Source: Chelonoidis abingdonii
Lineage: Eukaryota > Chordata > Testudines > Testudinidae
Length of the DNA: 64,000 bases
Assembly (NCBI RefSeq): GCF_003597395.2
Contig: NC_133770.1
Location: 81,229,591 to 81,293,590 of the forward strand
Direction: 5' to 3'
Shown: piece by piece, positions 36,946 through 48,582 of the stretch
How the letters are laid out: the number at the start of each line of letters is the position of its first letter
Position numbering within the stretch: the first letter of the stretch is position 1
Made by a program: the position numbers and the translations under genes
The notes under the pieces: generated by a model
What the model saw: only the letters and a program-made list of their open reading frames with translations
Told to the model about the DNA's origin: nothing
Database searches by the model: none

Positions 36946-38889
36946 CAGGCAGTTACCAAATAAAAACTGTATTTTCCAGTCTCTCACTTGTAAAATTCAG
37001 GCATGCTGTAAGCTCAGTGTGTTTTAAATTTTTTTACAAAGGAATGTTTTAATTAATTTAAAATTATTTCTTGTCATTTTAAACATTATTTAATTAGATT
37101 CAAAGTGATACTTTTTTCAGTTCGGATTCCGTTGTTTTGTTCGCTTCATTTAAACTATGCTGCAACAGGTGACACCATTTTTTTTTCCTCACAGCAAATG
37201 AAACTTGCAGCCGAGTCACTGAAGGAGGAAACACATGGAGAAGAGAATATGAATTGAGCATTAGCGCGTGAACATGCTTTTAAAGTATTTAAAATCTTAC
37301 TGTGTTTGCATTCTACAATGTATTACTCAATAGATAGTATCTATTATCTGTACTTGGTCATCAACACTGATTGCTTGACACAATGAAAAATTGTTTCCCC
37401 TTTCCTTTTCCTCTTCATTTCATATGGAATATTCAACAGTTGTCTGGTGAGACAGCATACAGAGCATCACTCCAGTTTATGCTAGATCTGGTTGAAATAT
37501 AACCAGCTGGACAGTATATCAAAATTATATGAAACAGATCTTTTAAGTGTGTAGATATCCTCATACTAAATGTAGTCTTGATCTGCAGCTTTTCAAGAGA
37601 AGGTGTGCCTGGTATATTAGTATGCTTAATTCTTAGTGTACCATTCCTTATGCTTGTTAACATTTTTGTCCTTGTAGTAGAATAGTTAATCATTTCCAAA
37701 GGCATATCATTTTTTCAAAGACAGCTTATTATACACTGTTCACAGCATTTACTAGGAAATTAATCTAAATTTTGTTTATTATATAGTGTGATTTTTTATT
37801 TTTTTTTTCCATAGGACCAATCACAAAGCTAGTTATTTGGAAATGTATACTATAAAATGAGATTACAACATGTTCATTTTATAAAGAATCTCAATTAAAT
37901 TATTTTCAGACTCTGGTAAGAAAGCATTTGGCATGAAACTGGCATTACTGATTAGTAGTTTATAAAGATGAACGATGATTGTGTTTTCTTTTCATTTAGC
38001 ATTAACTCTGATTACCATTTGGTGGTTCTTCAGAACAATAGTCCTGTATTAATGGATCTTTTTGTTAACTGAAATGATAGTAACAGAGCTATTAAAATGA
38101 ACACTCCATAGTTGTATGTCTGATACTTTCACACATGTACTGAGATATTTGACTCTTCCTTGCATATCATGAAAATGTAATTCTCCTAATTTTAAATGGT
38201 TTTCTGACAGTAATAAGATCAAAATCTGCACTTCTAGATCATGTGGCCTCAAGTCAACTTGTTTTCTACTGATATACAACTTTCATCTCTGTCAGAGTCA
38301 ACTTCCCTGGATGTGAAATACTTTTATGTTAGCTACGCAATCATATTTGGATAGCTCTGATGAAGATAATTGCACTGACTTGGATGTATTTCAGAATTCT
38401 ACCACAAGAGAGTCTGTCACCTGAATACTTCATTACACAGCAAACTTTTACATTTGTAAGTGATAGATACTTGTGACAAAGGTTACTCATCACAGAATAA
38501 CACAATTAAGCTAACATAGAACCTTCTGTGTGTGGTTTAAGGTTTTGATTTTTGGATCTGTAAAGTGCTAAATGACCTGAGATTACTCTTCTTTCCCTCT
38601 GTTTTACTGCCACAGCTGTGATGAGTGGAAGCTGGGGCTCCCTTGGCATATAAGAGAGGGAACTGCTGGCAGGGTGTTCTCCATGAAGACCCTTCAGCTA
38701 TTTAATTTATTCCCCACTTTGGACTAAAATAGCCCAGATCTTTTAAGGTTTTTGGTATGTGCAAAGTCAAGGTCTTTGAACGGACATTTGGGGGAGAGTT
38801 GAAGATCTAAGGGATAGATCTCTTTTGTAATGTTAGTAATGCATAATTTTGTTTTGGAATATGTTCCTGTGAGTGGTGGTTTGTTGGTG
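36946..38889. other. AT-rich stretch, nothing recognised
   Basis: No gene or repeat family recognised. Confidence 0.4.
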
Positions 38890-39372
38890 ATTTGTGGTTG
38901 ATTTAAGAAGAGATATGATAGAGGTCTATAAAATCATGAGTGGTGTGGAGAAAGTGAATAACCCTTTCACATAACACAAGAACCTGGGGTCACCCTATGA
39001 AATTAATAGTCAGCAGGTTTAAAACCAGCAAAGGAAACAACACACAGTCAACCTGTGGAACTCATTGCCAGAGTATGTTGTGAAGGCCAAAAACATAATT
39101 GGATTCACAAAAGAATTACATAAGTTCAGTGAGGCTAGATCTATCAATGGCTCCTAGTCAAGATGGTCAGAGGTGCAGCCATCTCTCTGCATGTCCCAAA
39201 GCCTCTGGCTGCCAGATGCTGGGACTGGATGATGGGATGGATCACTTGATAATTCCCCCATTCTATTCATTCCCTTTGAAGCATCTGGCACATTGGCCAT
39301 TCTCAGAAGACAGGATACTGGGTTAGATGAACCATTGGTTTGACCCAGTATGGCCGTTCTTGTGTTCTTATT
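38890..39372 (+). mobile_element. CR1 LINE 3' end
   Basis: The plus strand reads GATATGATAGAGGTCTATAA, GTGGAACTCATTGCCAGAG, GGATGGATCACTTGATAATT and ends GACCCAGTATGGCCGTTCTT then GTGTTCTTA. This is the 3' part of a CR1 with its TTCTTA-type tail. The ORF2 end is broken by stops. Confidence 0.85.
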
Positions 39373-39802
39373 TATATTACCTTGTTTGCATAGGGATAGC
39401 ATTTTTCATTGATGGCAAGGGTGCCTAGAGTGTGGCATAGGCACTTTTATGGTAGTTAAATGCATGTAGAGGGAAAAGATATATAGTAAATACCATCAGA
39501 AACATGCAATCTACAGCCTGTGTTACCAAGAAACTGACCAGATGGAGACTAAGCTCCTCCGTTGCTATTAGAGAAAGGGAGAAGAGGAACAAGGAAACTA
39601 TGAGTTTGAGGCTCTGACATGAAACATTAATGTACTTCTTTCAAATAGCTTCTAAGTCGGAATTGGGTGAAGTACTGAGTGTCTTGTGAAATTACTGCAA
39701 CAATAAAATTAGTGTTTTGATCAGAGACTGGTGCACTCCATGGCACATAATGGAACCAAACTCTACAGCAAGAACCCTTAAATTCCATTACAGTGGTTAA
39801 CT
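39373..39802. other. Spacer between CR1 and DIRS copy B
   Basis: Nothing recognised. Confidence 0.4.
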
Positions 39803-40369
39803 ACTACTTGAGGAAATACAGACATGTATTCCACTTAGGTGTGTGCATGCCCAGCATGGTGGAGCTGGAGACTTTTGCCTTGCAGTATCCATAGATGGGC
39901 GGCACTCATGCCTCATAGTTGTGGCCCCTTCCCTGGCCCTGAATCCGCTCTGTTCCTTTTCACCACCCATGCCTGGAGTCGGAGCTCTGTGTGGTTGTAG
40001 TCTCACAAACTCGCATTTAGTCTCAGCGTAGTTCATTGTATATAATTAGTGTGTGTTAGTAGTCAGTAGATAGTGTTCCTGAATGTATGCCCTCACCGGG
40101 ATTTAAATATTGTCCTTTGTGTGAAAGAGCGATACTGAAGACTGATCGCCCTCACATGGTGCTTGCTTTCTCTTGGTGAGGCCCACCTCAAAGAGCGTTG
40201 TTCAATCTGTAAATCATTCAAGAAGCGGACTTAGTTGAGGTGGAACTTTCATCTCAGACAGCACCTGCTGGAACAGGCCACATGGCCTGATCTGGTACTG
40301 AGGCCATCCTTGGGCCAAAGATGACCCTCAGGCTCAGAGAGTGCTGTCACTTTTTGTTCCGGGACAGGC

Positions 40370-42300
40370 ATGTCTCCAAAGAGGCAAAGGAGCCATTCTC
40401 TGTCTTCAGCACCAAGGAAGAGGCCTCATAAGTCCAATCAGGACTATTCCAGGGCGCAGGGCGACTCCTCTTCCTCCCCCAGGGAAAGGGTGGACTTGAC
40501 TGGGACTGGTTCTGGTACACGGGACAGCATGTGTTCCTCTGACCCTTCCATGGTATTGAGGAGGAAGGGCAGGAACTCCATGCTGTTGACTTTACTTCTG
40601 GTTTTCAGGCGTCCGCTGAGTCTAGCTGAGCTAGGGCTAGGCATCAGCAGACTAAGCAATTGCTTAAGGTCCCAAGCAGCTCAAAGGGGTCCCCTATTAA
40701 TTATTAGTATGTATTAGGGGGCAAAAATGTTCCTGCTTAGGGCCCTCAATGGGCTAGCATCGGCACTAGAGTCCAGTATTGACGAGGGCGATGCCAATAC
40801 TGACTGTGTCCACTGTGTCAACATACCATGCCGCAGCAGACCTGTTCTGCTTTTTTTTTTCCATCCTTGCTGCTGGTCCAGGACTTTCCAAGACTCGTGC
40901 CTTCTGCAGTCCCTCCAATGGAGGATGCCACTGAATCTTTGTGCCCCTCAGCACTGCACCCAGATGCTCCCCTCTCTGTGGTGGGGAAGGAGCTAGTACC
41001 AGAATCAATATGGGGGACCTCAGCACCAGGACCCTCTTTAGCCCTGCTGTATTCAACACTGCAGATGCTCCCATTGCAGCTTTCACTGCCCTCAATGTTG
41101 ATGCACTTGGATGCTCTGGTACAACTGTTTGCACTGGAACCAATACTGCCTGTAGCACTGACATGCTTGGTACTGATGGTACCACCTTCATTGGGGGCAA
41201 TGAATGAATTGGGTCACCTATTGGCTCCCGAGGGCATCGCTCCACCCATGTCGCCGAGATCCTGGGGCTTTTCTGAGTTAGGGTTGTCATCTTCCCACTC
41301 GATATCATCTGGTGAGCTCCGAGAGCCACCAATGGACCAGTATGGCTCCCAGGGTTGGCATGCACCTCATGGCTGGGATGGAGGTCCTTGCCCTGGCCCC
41401 TGCTGGCCACCAATGTGCTACAGGTATCTGTGGCCTTCTTGGACTCAGTAGAATGCTCCACGCTTGTGGAGATCCTCTCCTCGTCCCATTCAAAGCTGGA
41501 GTCACCCACCATGTTGATTGTGGTGATTGTGGGTCAGCCGCAAGCCCAGGCACAGGTGGTCTTCCTCCCTGCAGAGCCGATAGAGCATGACCTTCCAGGT
41601 TCATCCTCCGGAGAGCAAGAGCCAATTGTGGCTCAAACGAGAGCCACATCCTCATCGCCGGACAATGCCATGCTGCCTGGTTTGTCCTCCCCATCTGTTC
41701 CAGAGTACTTTAAGGCATACTGGGATGTTTTACGCCATGTAGCCACATTTCTCTGCATCCAGGAGAACACCCACAAACTGGTAGACGTTCTACAGTTCAC
41801 CATCCCTGGGAGAGTGGCCCTCCCAATTAGTTATGTGTTCCTTGAGCTGGCTAGAGCCCTGTTGAGTACACCGGCCTCAGTAACACTGGTGGATAAGTGA
41901 AATGGTACTTCGTTCACATGCAGAGATTTGAAGAGTTCTATTCATATCCAGCCCTGAATTCCCTGGTTGTAATGATGGTGAATGACAGGCCTGGTAGGGT
42001 AGGTTCAAGTCTTCCTCCAAGGACAGAGACTTCAAGTGGTTGGATGTTCTGGGCAGAAAGAGCTATACCTCATCATAGCTACAGATGAGGATCGTGAATC
42101 AGCAAGCTTTGCTGTCCAAGTATGATTTTCTGAATTGGTCAGCCATGTCTAAATTCATGGACCAGTTGCCTGAGGCCTCGCATGAGGAGTTTCAGGCATT
42201 TGTTGCAGAAGGCTGCTTGGAGGCCAAAACATCTCTGCAGTCCACCCTTGGCATTGTGGACACAACAGCAGGGGTGATGGCCTCGTGTTAATTATGAGGA
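40370..42300 (+). pseudogene. DIRS copy B gag remains
   Basis: Gag is split over several frames. 40370-40717 encodes a Ser/Arg-rich start (MSPKRQRSHSLSSAPRKRPH). 40828-41451 and 41355-41900 continue with Pro/Leu-rich sequence, then EYFKAYWDVLRHVATFLC. 42085-42291 ends with RIVNQQALLSKYDFLNWSAM, which aligns with NQQALLSRYNYNTW of copy A and NQQALLSRYSFNTW of copy C, the LAP2-alpha-like part. The cysteine-rich N-terminal region expected before 40370 is recognisable only as FKYCPLCE near 40105. No intact product is possible. Confidence 0.65.
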
Positions 42301-42689
42301 GGGCTTCTTGGTTGCAAAAGTCTAGGATAGGTTTGGACATCCAGCAAGCCACTGAGGACTTGTCCTTTGACAGATGGATGTTCTTGGACAAGACATGATA
42401 TTTTGCACTACTTTAAGGATTCCAGAGCTACCTTAAGCTCCTTGGGCATGTACATGCCATCCACAGAAAGACACCACTATGGGGCTCAGCAGCAGCAATA
42501 TCGCCCACAGCATTCCTTGTGCAGCCTTTCCCCCCAACCCCACAAAGCAATGGGACTACCCTAGAAAAAGGGATAGATCCCACAAGAGGAAGCAGTTGGG
42601 CTCAGGCTTTGGGCACCCTCACCCAGCACCTGCTAAGCACCCATTTTAACTTCTTAGTTCAGACCATTGGTCCAGTCATTTTTCCACCA

Positions 42690-43200
42690 TCTTTGTCCCC
42701 GTCCCTCTTCAGGGACTGCTCTCACGAGATGGTACTCATTGAGCAGGTCAGGTCTCTGCTGACATCAGGAATGGCGGCCACAGCTTCTCCTCCCAGTATT
42801 TCCTGATACCAAAAATCAAGGGCGGGGTAAGATCCATCCTCAACCTTTGTGCCATCAATGAGTTCATCAAATACATGAGGTTCTGCATGATCCACTCTTA
42901 TCAGTTGTCCTCCCCATGCTGTCTCATAATGACTGGTTTGCTGCTCTGGACCTCTAGGTGATTCTACCAACCCACAAGAAGTTTCTTTGTTTCATAGTGG
43001 GAGAACATCACTTTCAGTATATGCTTCTCCCGTTCGGCCTCTCTTCTGCCCCCTGAGTCTCCACCAAATGCATGGCTGTGGTCGTGGCATATCTCAGGAG
43101 GAAAGGAATTCACAACTTCCTTGATGATTGGTTACTGGGGGGGTGGCTCCAGAGAGGAGGTTCTTGCCCACATCAACATCATGTTGTATTTGCTCGACCG
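42690..43200 (+). pseudogene. DIRS copy B reverse transcriptase fragment
   Basis: Pieces in different frames give SLFRDCSHEMVLIEQV, QYMLLPFGLSSAP and IHNFLDDWLLGG, which match the fingers, motif B and catalytic DD motif of the copies A and C enzymes. Stops interrupt the region (for example after the motif A equivalent LDL near 42955 and near 43055). Soon after the DD motif the sequence jumps to recombinase, so the thumb and RNase H are absent. Confidence 0.7.
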
Positions 43201-43205
43201 TCCCA

Positions 43206-43640
43206 AAGTTTTTATCCAAGGTGGTCTCTCAGTTTCATCTGAGTCAGGAAATGTATTTACCTGTGTTTTCCCCTAAATCACACTCTTCCTCGGAAGAACA
43301 GTGCCTCCATCTAGCCAGGACTAAACTGTTTTGTGCTTCACTTCATTTGTTTGTGTCATATGCAGACTGCATGAAGGGGCAAGTGGTCTCTGCACAGACC
43401 ATCTCTAGATGGATAAGATCCTGAATCAAGACTGCATATGTAATAGCTTTGGCTACACCTTCTCAGCGAATACGGCTCACTTCATGAGGACTCAAGCAAC
43501 AGCGGTAGCATTCCTCAGTGACATTTCCATACTGGATGTTTGCAGGCCAGCCATGTGGTCATCCATGCATATATTTACAGACCATTAAGCTATTACCACA
43601 TCTTGCAAAGCAGACAAAGGTCTCAAAAGGGCAGTCCTGT
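43206..43640 (+). pseudogene. DIRS copy B tyrosine recombinase fragment
   Basis: The frame 43128-43424 changes from reverse transcriptase to recombinase and reads LSKVVSQFHLSQEMYLPVFS, then CMKGQVVSAQTISRWIRS. These match the region between the first catalytic arginine and the HxxR motif in copy A. The end of the enzyme is degraded, and the part carrying the first arginine is lost in the deletion. Confidence 0.65.
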
Positions 43641-43934
43641 GATCCCTGTTTCAGTAGACTCCAAGATCCGCCTCTGGATTGGGATGCTGCTTGTGAGTCA
43701 CCTAAGTAGAATACACATCTGCATCTACTCGAAGAGGAAGAAAGAGTTACTTAGTGCAACTGTCATTCTTCGAGATGTTATGCAAATGTATATTCTCTCT
43801 TCACTGGAGTCTCATCTTACCAGCGTTTGATGCGAAGGAACTGAGGTGAGGTGGGGAGGGAATCAGGGCAGCACTGCCTCACATAACCAGGGGAGGGGCC
43901 ACAGCCATGAGGCATGAGCACTGCCCCTCTACGG

Positions 43935-44431
43935 TAGTAGTTCGCAACCTTTCCAGATTTTACTGTCTCCCTTTGAGGAGTCTGATTTGTCTTGTGTACC
44001 CCAAGTTTCACTTCACTTAAGAACCATTTGCTTACAAAATCAGACATAAAAATACGGAAGTGTCAGCGCATACTATTGCTGAAAAATTGCTTACTTTCTC
44101 ATGTTTCCCATATAATTATAAAATAAATCGATTGGAATATAAATATTGTGCTTACATTTCTGTGTGATACTTCAGCCTGTTTTTCAATCAGCCTTGTCTG
44201 AAGCCCTGCCATCGGGGGCTGAAGCGTGTAACTTAGCTTCATGGGCGCCCCCTGTAGTGTTGGGCTCTGGGCAATTGTCCTTGCTACCCCCTAACACCTG
44301 CGCTGCACTTGTGAATCCCCTGGGGACTGCAAGCCCCAGGTTGAAAAACATCGATCTAGATGAGTTGAGTACCCCCCAGAACATCTCTGCATACCCCCAG
44401 GAGTACACATACACCTGGTTGAGAACCACTG
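43935..44431. mobile_element. Non-autonomous hAT inserted in DIRS copy B
   Basis: The ends TAGTAGTTCGCAACC and GGTTGAGAACCACTG form inverted repeats. The 8-bp duplication is CTCTACGG on the left (43927-43934) and CTCTAAGG on the right (44432-44439), one mismatch. The element is 497 bp and non-coding, and its insertion postdates the DIRS copy. Confidence 0.85.
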
Positions 44432-44553
44432 CTCTAAGGGAATTGCTAGGCAAAAGTGTCTGGTTCTGGCACACTGGGCACATGCACACCTAAGTGGAAT
44501 ACATGCCTGCATCACATCTTAAAGAACCACGGTTACAATAAATAACCATTTTG

Positions 44554-44917
44554 ACTTTATTGCCAAGAAGTGTCCTCCATTCCCATCCCTCTACACCTCC
44601 ACGCAAACACAAGCCTACTTCTGCTGGGTTTGAGTCATGTAAACTAGTGCGGTAATGGGAGAGAAACCAGAAATCTGGGTGAGTGAGCTGGGCTTCCTGG
44701 AGAAGACTACCTTGGATGATGAGCCACTGGAGCGGGCTATGAGCTTCCAGATTTTCTGGCATACATGGGTGGGAAGGAGGTTCTGACTCTGGCCACCAGG
44801 AGAACATAACAAAAATATTCACTGATGAATTTTATATCAAGGAGTATTTTTGACTATTGCTCACTTGCCATTCTGGTCTTTAAAATCCTCCTGTTTACTC
44901 GAGCCCACCAGGGAGAG
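44554..44917. other. Spacer, nothing recognised
   Basis: No gene or repeat family seen. Confidence 0.35.
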
Positions 44918-45180
44918 GCATAGTCCAGCGTTTAAGTACATGTTGGTTATAAATCTTGAGGTTCTAACACGGATTCTCCTGCTGACCTTGGCAAATCCTG
45001 TCACTTCTGCCTCAGTTTCCCCATCTATAAATGGGGTTAATATCTATCTCTTGGTTTCTCAACCTGGGAGTCATGAGCAGGTATCAAGGGGTTGTGACTT
45101 CCCTGCTCTTCCCTTATCAGAAAGCTTGAGAAACAATGACCTATCTCATAGGGATTATTAATATTTATTATTTATATTAG
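44918..45180 (+). mobile_element. MIR SINE interrupted by a small hAT
   Basis: The core reads GACCTTGGCAAATCCTGTCA, GCCTCAGTTTCCCCATCTAT and, after the insertion, CTATCTCATAGGGATTATTA, which is the classic MIR core. MIR is ancient and shared by amniotes. The segment after 45170 (GTCCCCAGACAGACATCTAG and on to about 45220) may be a further old repeat. Confidence 0.75.
45050..45138. mobile_element. 89-bp hAT remnant nested in MIR
   Basis: The ends CTTGGTTTCTCAA and (reverse complement) CATTGTTTCTCAA are inverted repeats, with ATCTATCT before (45042-45049) and ACCTATCT after (45139-45146) as an 8-bp duplication with one mismatch. Removing it restores a continuous MIR. Confidence 0.7.
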
Positions 45181-45320
45181 AGTACCACAGAGGGTCCCCA
45201 GACAGACATCTAGGTGCCATACAAATGTGGGAAAGAGCTTTAAATTTAGTTGCTGTGAACTATTAGTTACCCTAGAAAATGCTAATTTATGTTTTGTTTG
45301 CCATGTTGGTCTCAGGCTAT

Positions 45321-45449
45321 GAGAGAGACAATGTGGGTGAGGTACTATCTTGTATTGGACCAACACAGACCTGTGTAGCTCCAAAGTTGTCTCTTTCACC
45401 AACAGAAGTTGGTCCAACAAAAGATAGTACCTCACCCACCTTGTCTCTC
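45321..45449. repeat. Fold-back interspersed repeat, both arms
   Basis: Arm 1 (45321-45363, GAGACAATGTGGGTGAGG then TACTATCTTGTATTGGACC) is nearly the reverse complement of arm 2 (45409-45449, TTGGTCCAACAAAAGATAG then TACCTCACCC). About 45 bases lie between. It abuts the left limit of hAT copy 2, whose end is degraded there. Confidence 0.75.
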
Positions 45450-45731
45450 AAATAGTATTTTGCAACATTTGGCACCTGAGGTGGGGGGCTCAAATGACGC
45501 CCCCACGACCCCTCGCTTGGGCCAAAACTTTGAAAGGTCTCAATTCTGCCTTCTTCCTATTCTTCTCCTCTTGTGGTACTGTTCAGCTACCTACCCCAAT
45601 AAAGGAGAACCAAACTTAAAATTCCTTGTTCAAAAATTTTAAGTAACACTTAACTTTCAAACACCTTAACAGCAAATGTAACTTTTCTTGTCTGCATAGT
45701 AAGCACGGGACATTTTTATCTGTTTGAATAA

Positions 45732-45998
45732 TCAAAGTGGTGCTTTCTGTGCCTTCTTGGGTGCAAAGATTTGAACTGCTTCCTGAAGGTCCACAGTCTG
45801 GGCCAGCTCATGCTCTGTTGAGATGGTTGCAAGGCCGACCAGCCTCTCCTGTGTCATTGTGGAGCATAGATGTGTTTTTATTAACTTCAGCTTGGAGAAG
45901 CTGCGTTCTCCACTGGCAGCTGTTACAGGAAGTGTTAGAAGTATGCACAGAGCAACAAAAGCATTTGGACAGAGGGTGGTCATCTTACTTGTGCACAT
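45732..45998 (-). pseudogene. hAT copy 2 transposase C-terminal dimerisation domain
   Basis: The minus-strand frame reads MTTLCPNAFVALCILLTLPV, then TAASGERSFSKLKLIKTHL and MTQERLVGLATISTEHELAQ and runs to the stop codon. This is closer to the hAT consensus than copy 1 (GERSFSKLK instead of GEHSFFKLK). The domain allows transposase subunits to assemble. The preceding part of the protein is separated by the nested element. Confidence 0.82.
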
Positions 45999-46174
45999 AT
46001 ATTCCAGAACAGCCTTTGGAGTGATCCTACTGAAATGTATCTTAAAAGGGCTTCCAGTTCATCACCTAAATCAATATCATGCATGTCATCATGTGTCAGC
46101 ACTGTCTCTAGTGCCCTGCATTGCTGGTGTAGGTCTTCATCAGATATAGTGAGGAGTTTTGGAATATGATACAA

Positions 46175-46484
46175 TAGGGGTAGGCAACCTATGGCACACA
46201 TGCCAAAGGGGCACACGAGCTGATTTTCAGTGGCATTAATACTGCCCGGGTCCTGACCACTGGTCAGGGGAACTTCGCATTTTAATTTAATTTTACATGT
46301 AGCTTCTTAAACATTTTAAAAACTTTATTTACTTTACATACAACAATAGTTTGGTTATATATTATAGACTTATAGAAAGAAACTATTTAAAAACATTAAA
46401 ATGTATTACTGGCATGCGGAACCTTAAATTAGAGTGAATAAATGAAGACTCAGCACACCACTTCTGAAAGGTTGCCGATCCCTG
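46175..46484. mobile_element. Non-autonomous hAT nested in hAT copy 2
   Basis: The ends TAGGGGTAGGCAACC and GGTTGCCGATCCCTG are inverted repeats. The exact 8-bp duplication TGATACAA flanks the element (46167-46174 and 46485-46492). It is 310 bp, AT-rich inside and non-coding. The other hAT copy has a different insertion within a few bases of the homologous site. Confidence 0.9.
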
Positions 46485-46492
46485 TGATACAA

Positions 46493-47640
46493 CATCCCAA
46501 ATACACTGCTGTGTTCCTTGAGTTGCATGAAACTTTCTTCAGTTGACTGTATTGCACAATCTAGCACCTGGTTAAAGAATGCAACTTTGAATTGTTGTTT
46601 GGGGTCTCTTATGGGATTATCCCATGCCTTGTAATCAAAATGTCGTCTTCTTCGGTGACTTCTATTCTTGAATGGGTGGGAAAATAGCTTCAGTGTGAAA
46701 TTCCTCTGTCAACTTCTGAGCACGCTTCAGAACATTTTGAAATCCCTCATCTGACCGGTAAGACTGTAGGGATGACTTTGCTTTGTCCAGTTGTTCCATT
46801 GCTCCAGATATATCAAGGTCAACAGCTTGGAGTCTCTTGTTTATAATATTTATTTCAAACAGCATGTCATGGCACAACACTAAGCCACACAGAAATTTGA
46901 CATTATGTATTCCATTTCCCTCTGCCACCGTTCTTCCACGAACAGTTCCTGTCATAGCATTATCCTCCTTAATGGCAACTATGACATCATCTAGGTTCCC
47001 AATCTGGTGTTTGATAGGCTTTATCGCCTCCACTCGACTTTCCCATCATGTGGCACTCAGTGGTTTCAGTGTCAGAGAGCATGTTCCCCGATGTTGCTTC
47101 AAAATTCGCTATCGATGAGGTGATGCAGAAAAAAATACATAGATGCTTTGAATTACATTTAAAAAATTCAGGAGCCTTACTAGAAGCTGATGCTATATCA
47201 CTGACCACTAAGTTCAATGAATGAGAGAACTGCATGGGACAAAAAAAGCTTGAGGGTTTAACTCTCGGACTGTTTCTGCACTCCTTTGTTCTTTCCTTTC
47301 ATTTTGGCACCATTATCATAACCCTTACCTCTCATGTCAGCTATCGCAATTCCTGTATCTTCCAGCTTTTTAAGAAGCACCTTTGATGATACTACAAGAG
47401 CTGGTATGACAATATCAATAAATTCCAGAAAATGCTCTCTGACAGTCACCATTGCAGGGACATTTTCACTAGGTTCTATTCTTGTTGCAAAACGCACCAT
47501 GAAAATCATTCGTTCCAGATGGCTGATGTCAGGTGTGCAGTCCAGAATAACAGAGTAACAGCTTGCTGACTTCAGATCTGCCACAATCTTCTATTTGACT
47601 TTTGTTGTCAGTAACTGTATGATCTCATTTTTCCAAGGTA
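46493..47640 (-). pseudogene. hAT copy 2 transposase catalytic and DUF4371-type region
   Basis: Three minus-strand frames cover this part. 47258-47584 reads SVILDCTPDISHLERM, NVPAMVTVREHFLEFIDI and MRGKGYDNGAKMKGKN. 46987-47235 reads FSHSLNLVVSDIASASS. 46662-47033 reads EAIKPIKHQIGNLDDVIVAI, VLCHDMLFEINIINKRLQ and SYRSDEGFQNVLKRAQKLTE. The ILDCTPD and GYDNGA segments are conserved in ZMYM1-like proteins and lie in the RNase H-like fold with the nuclease acidic residues; exact catalytic assignments are from memory of the family. Frameshifts near 47035 and 47240 make it a relic. Confidence 0.78.
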
Positions 47641-47888
47641 GTGGTGTGTGTACATTTCTTGGGTGGTGACTCTTTGTAAATGCTCCTGGAGTACAGTATC
47701 AAATTCAGTCAGCTCCACAATTTTAAGGAAGTTTTCCATTGTTTGGCACATACAGCTGATTTGAAGTGCCACGCAGTGCTAGGGTTTGGGTAGCTAGCAT
47801 TCTCACAATGGCAATGAGCCTTTCAGAACATTTTGCCCGTAAGAGACTGATGCAGTCTTCTCTTGATGCTGATCGTCTATATAGTGAC

Positions 47889-48582
47889 CTATAACCTTAG
47901 TCTCATCTCAAGCTCTTTCCACCTCTGGAATGCTCTCTGGTAATTTGCTGCCTTCTCATGACATGCCACATTTCTAGCCAGATTTTTCCAGTCCTTTGTT
48001 CCTGTAGAACCCAGTGTGGCTGGAATATTAGACTGGAAGAGTTTGCAACAAAAACAAGTACGCAACATTCTGGGTTTTTGAGTACATAAGTCATGCCTCT
48101 CCACTTTGTCACCATTGAGGATTTCATGCCAGTAATGTGTTGGATGGAAACTTCTATTTTCATTGTCTTTGGGGAACCTGAAGTTTTTCACTTGCTGTGG
48201 CCCATGCAGTACAAGGAAGTCCCTCAGGCTACTGTTCAAGTGGGTCCATAGTCCTGGATCACCTAGACTTAAGGAACTAAACTCAGCAGCAGCTTTTCTT
48301 GCACCTTCACCCACTCTTCTTTGATCTACACTTTTCTTCAGGAATATGCATGGTGACATCCATTTGAGATGGAGATATGGATGCTGCAGTAGCTGCCAGG
48401 TCACCTGCACTCTGACTAACTGGAAGATCAGGCATCTCCTCACCTCTCACATCCTCACTGGGGCCGGATGGCTCACTGTGAACATTTGTGTCTATGTATC
48501 TCAGGAGAGCTCCTTCCTGCTTAGATAGAAAAGCTTCCTTTGCTTTTTTTTTCTTTTTCTGAATGCTGTCCCAGAGGGGCAT
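47889..48582 (-). pseudogene. hAT copy 2 transposase N-terminal region with TTF-type zinc finger
   Basis: The first part (48307-48582) begins MPLWDSIQKKKKKAKEAFL, a lysine-rich start, followed by an acidic Ser/Pro linker (SGPSEDVRGEEMPDLPVS). The next frame (47889-48443) contains FRFPKDNENRSFHPTHYWHE, LRTCFCCKLFQ and WKNLARNVACHEKAANYQ, with the paired cysteines, the tryptophan and the histidine of a TTF-type (BED-related) zinc finger that would bind the transposon ends. The overlap of two frames near 48307-48443 marks a frameshift. Confidence 0.7.

Larger units (their letters stand above)
39803..44553 (+). mobile_element. DIRS-type retrotransposon, copy B, internally deleted
   Basis: The left end (GTATTCCACTTAGGTGTGTG near 39824) is mirrored at the right end (AGTGGAATACATGCCTGC near 44490), with further inverted motifs at about 43690-43800. 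Gag pieces, part of the reverse transcriptase and part of the tyrosine recombinase are present in DIRS order. The distal reverse transcriptase, RNase H and the first half of the recombinase are missing, so the copy is about 4.25 kb without its nested hAT (43935-44431). It is more diverged than copies A and C and represents a different subfamily. Confidence 0.8.
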
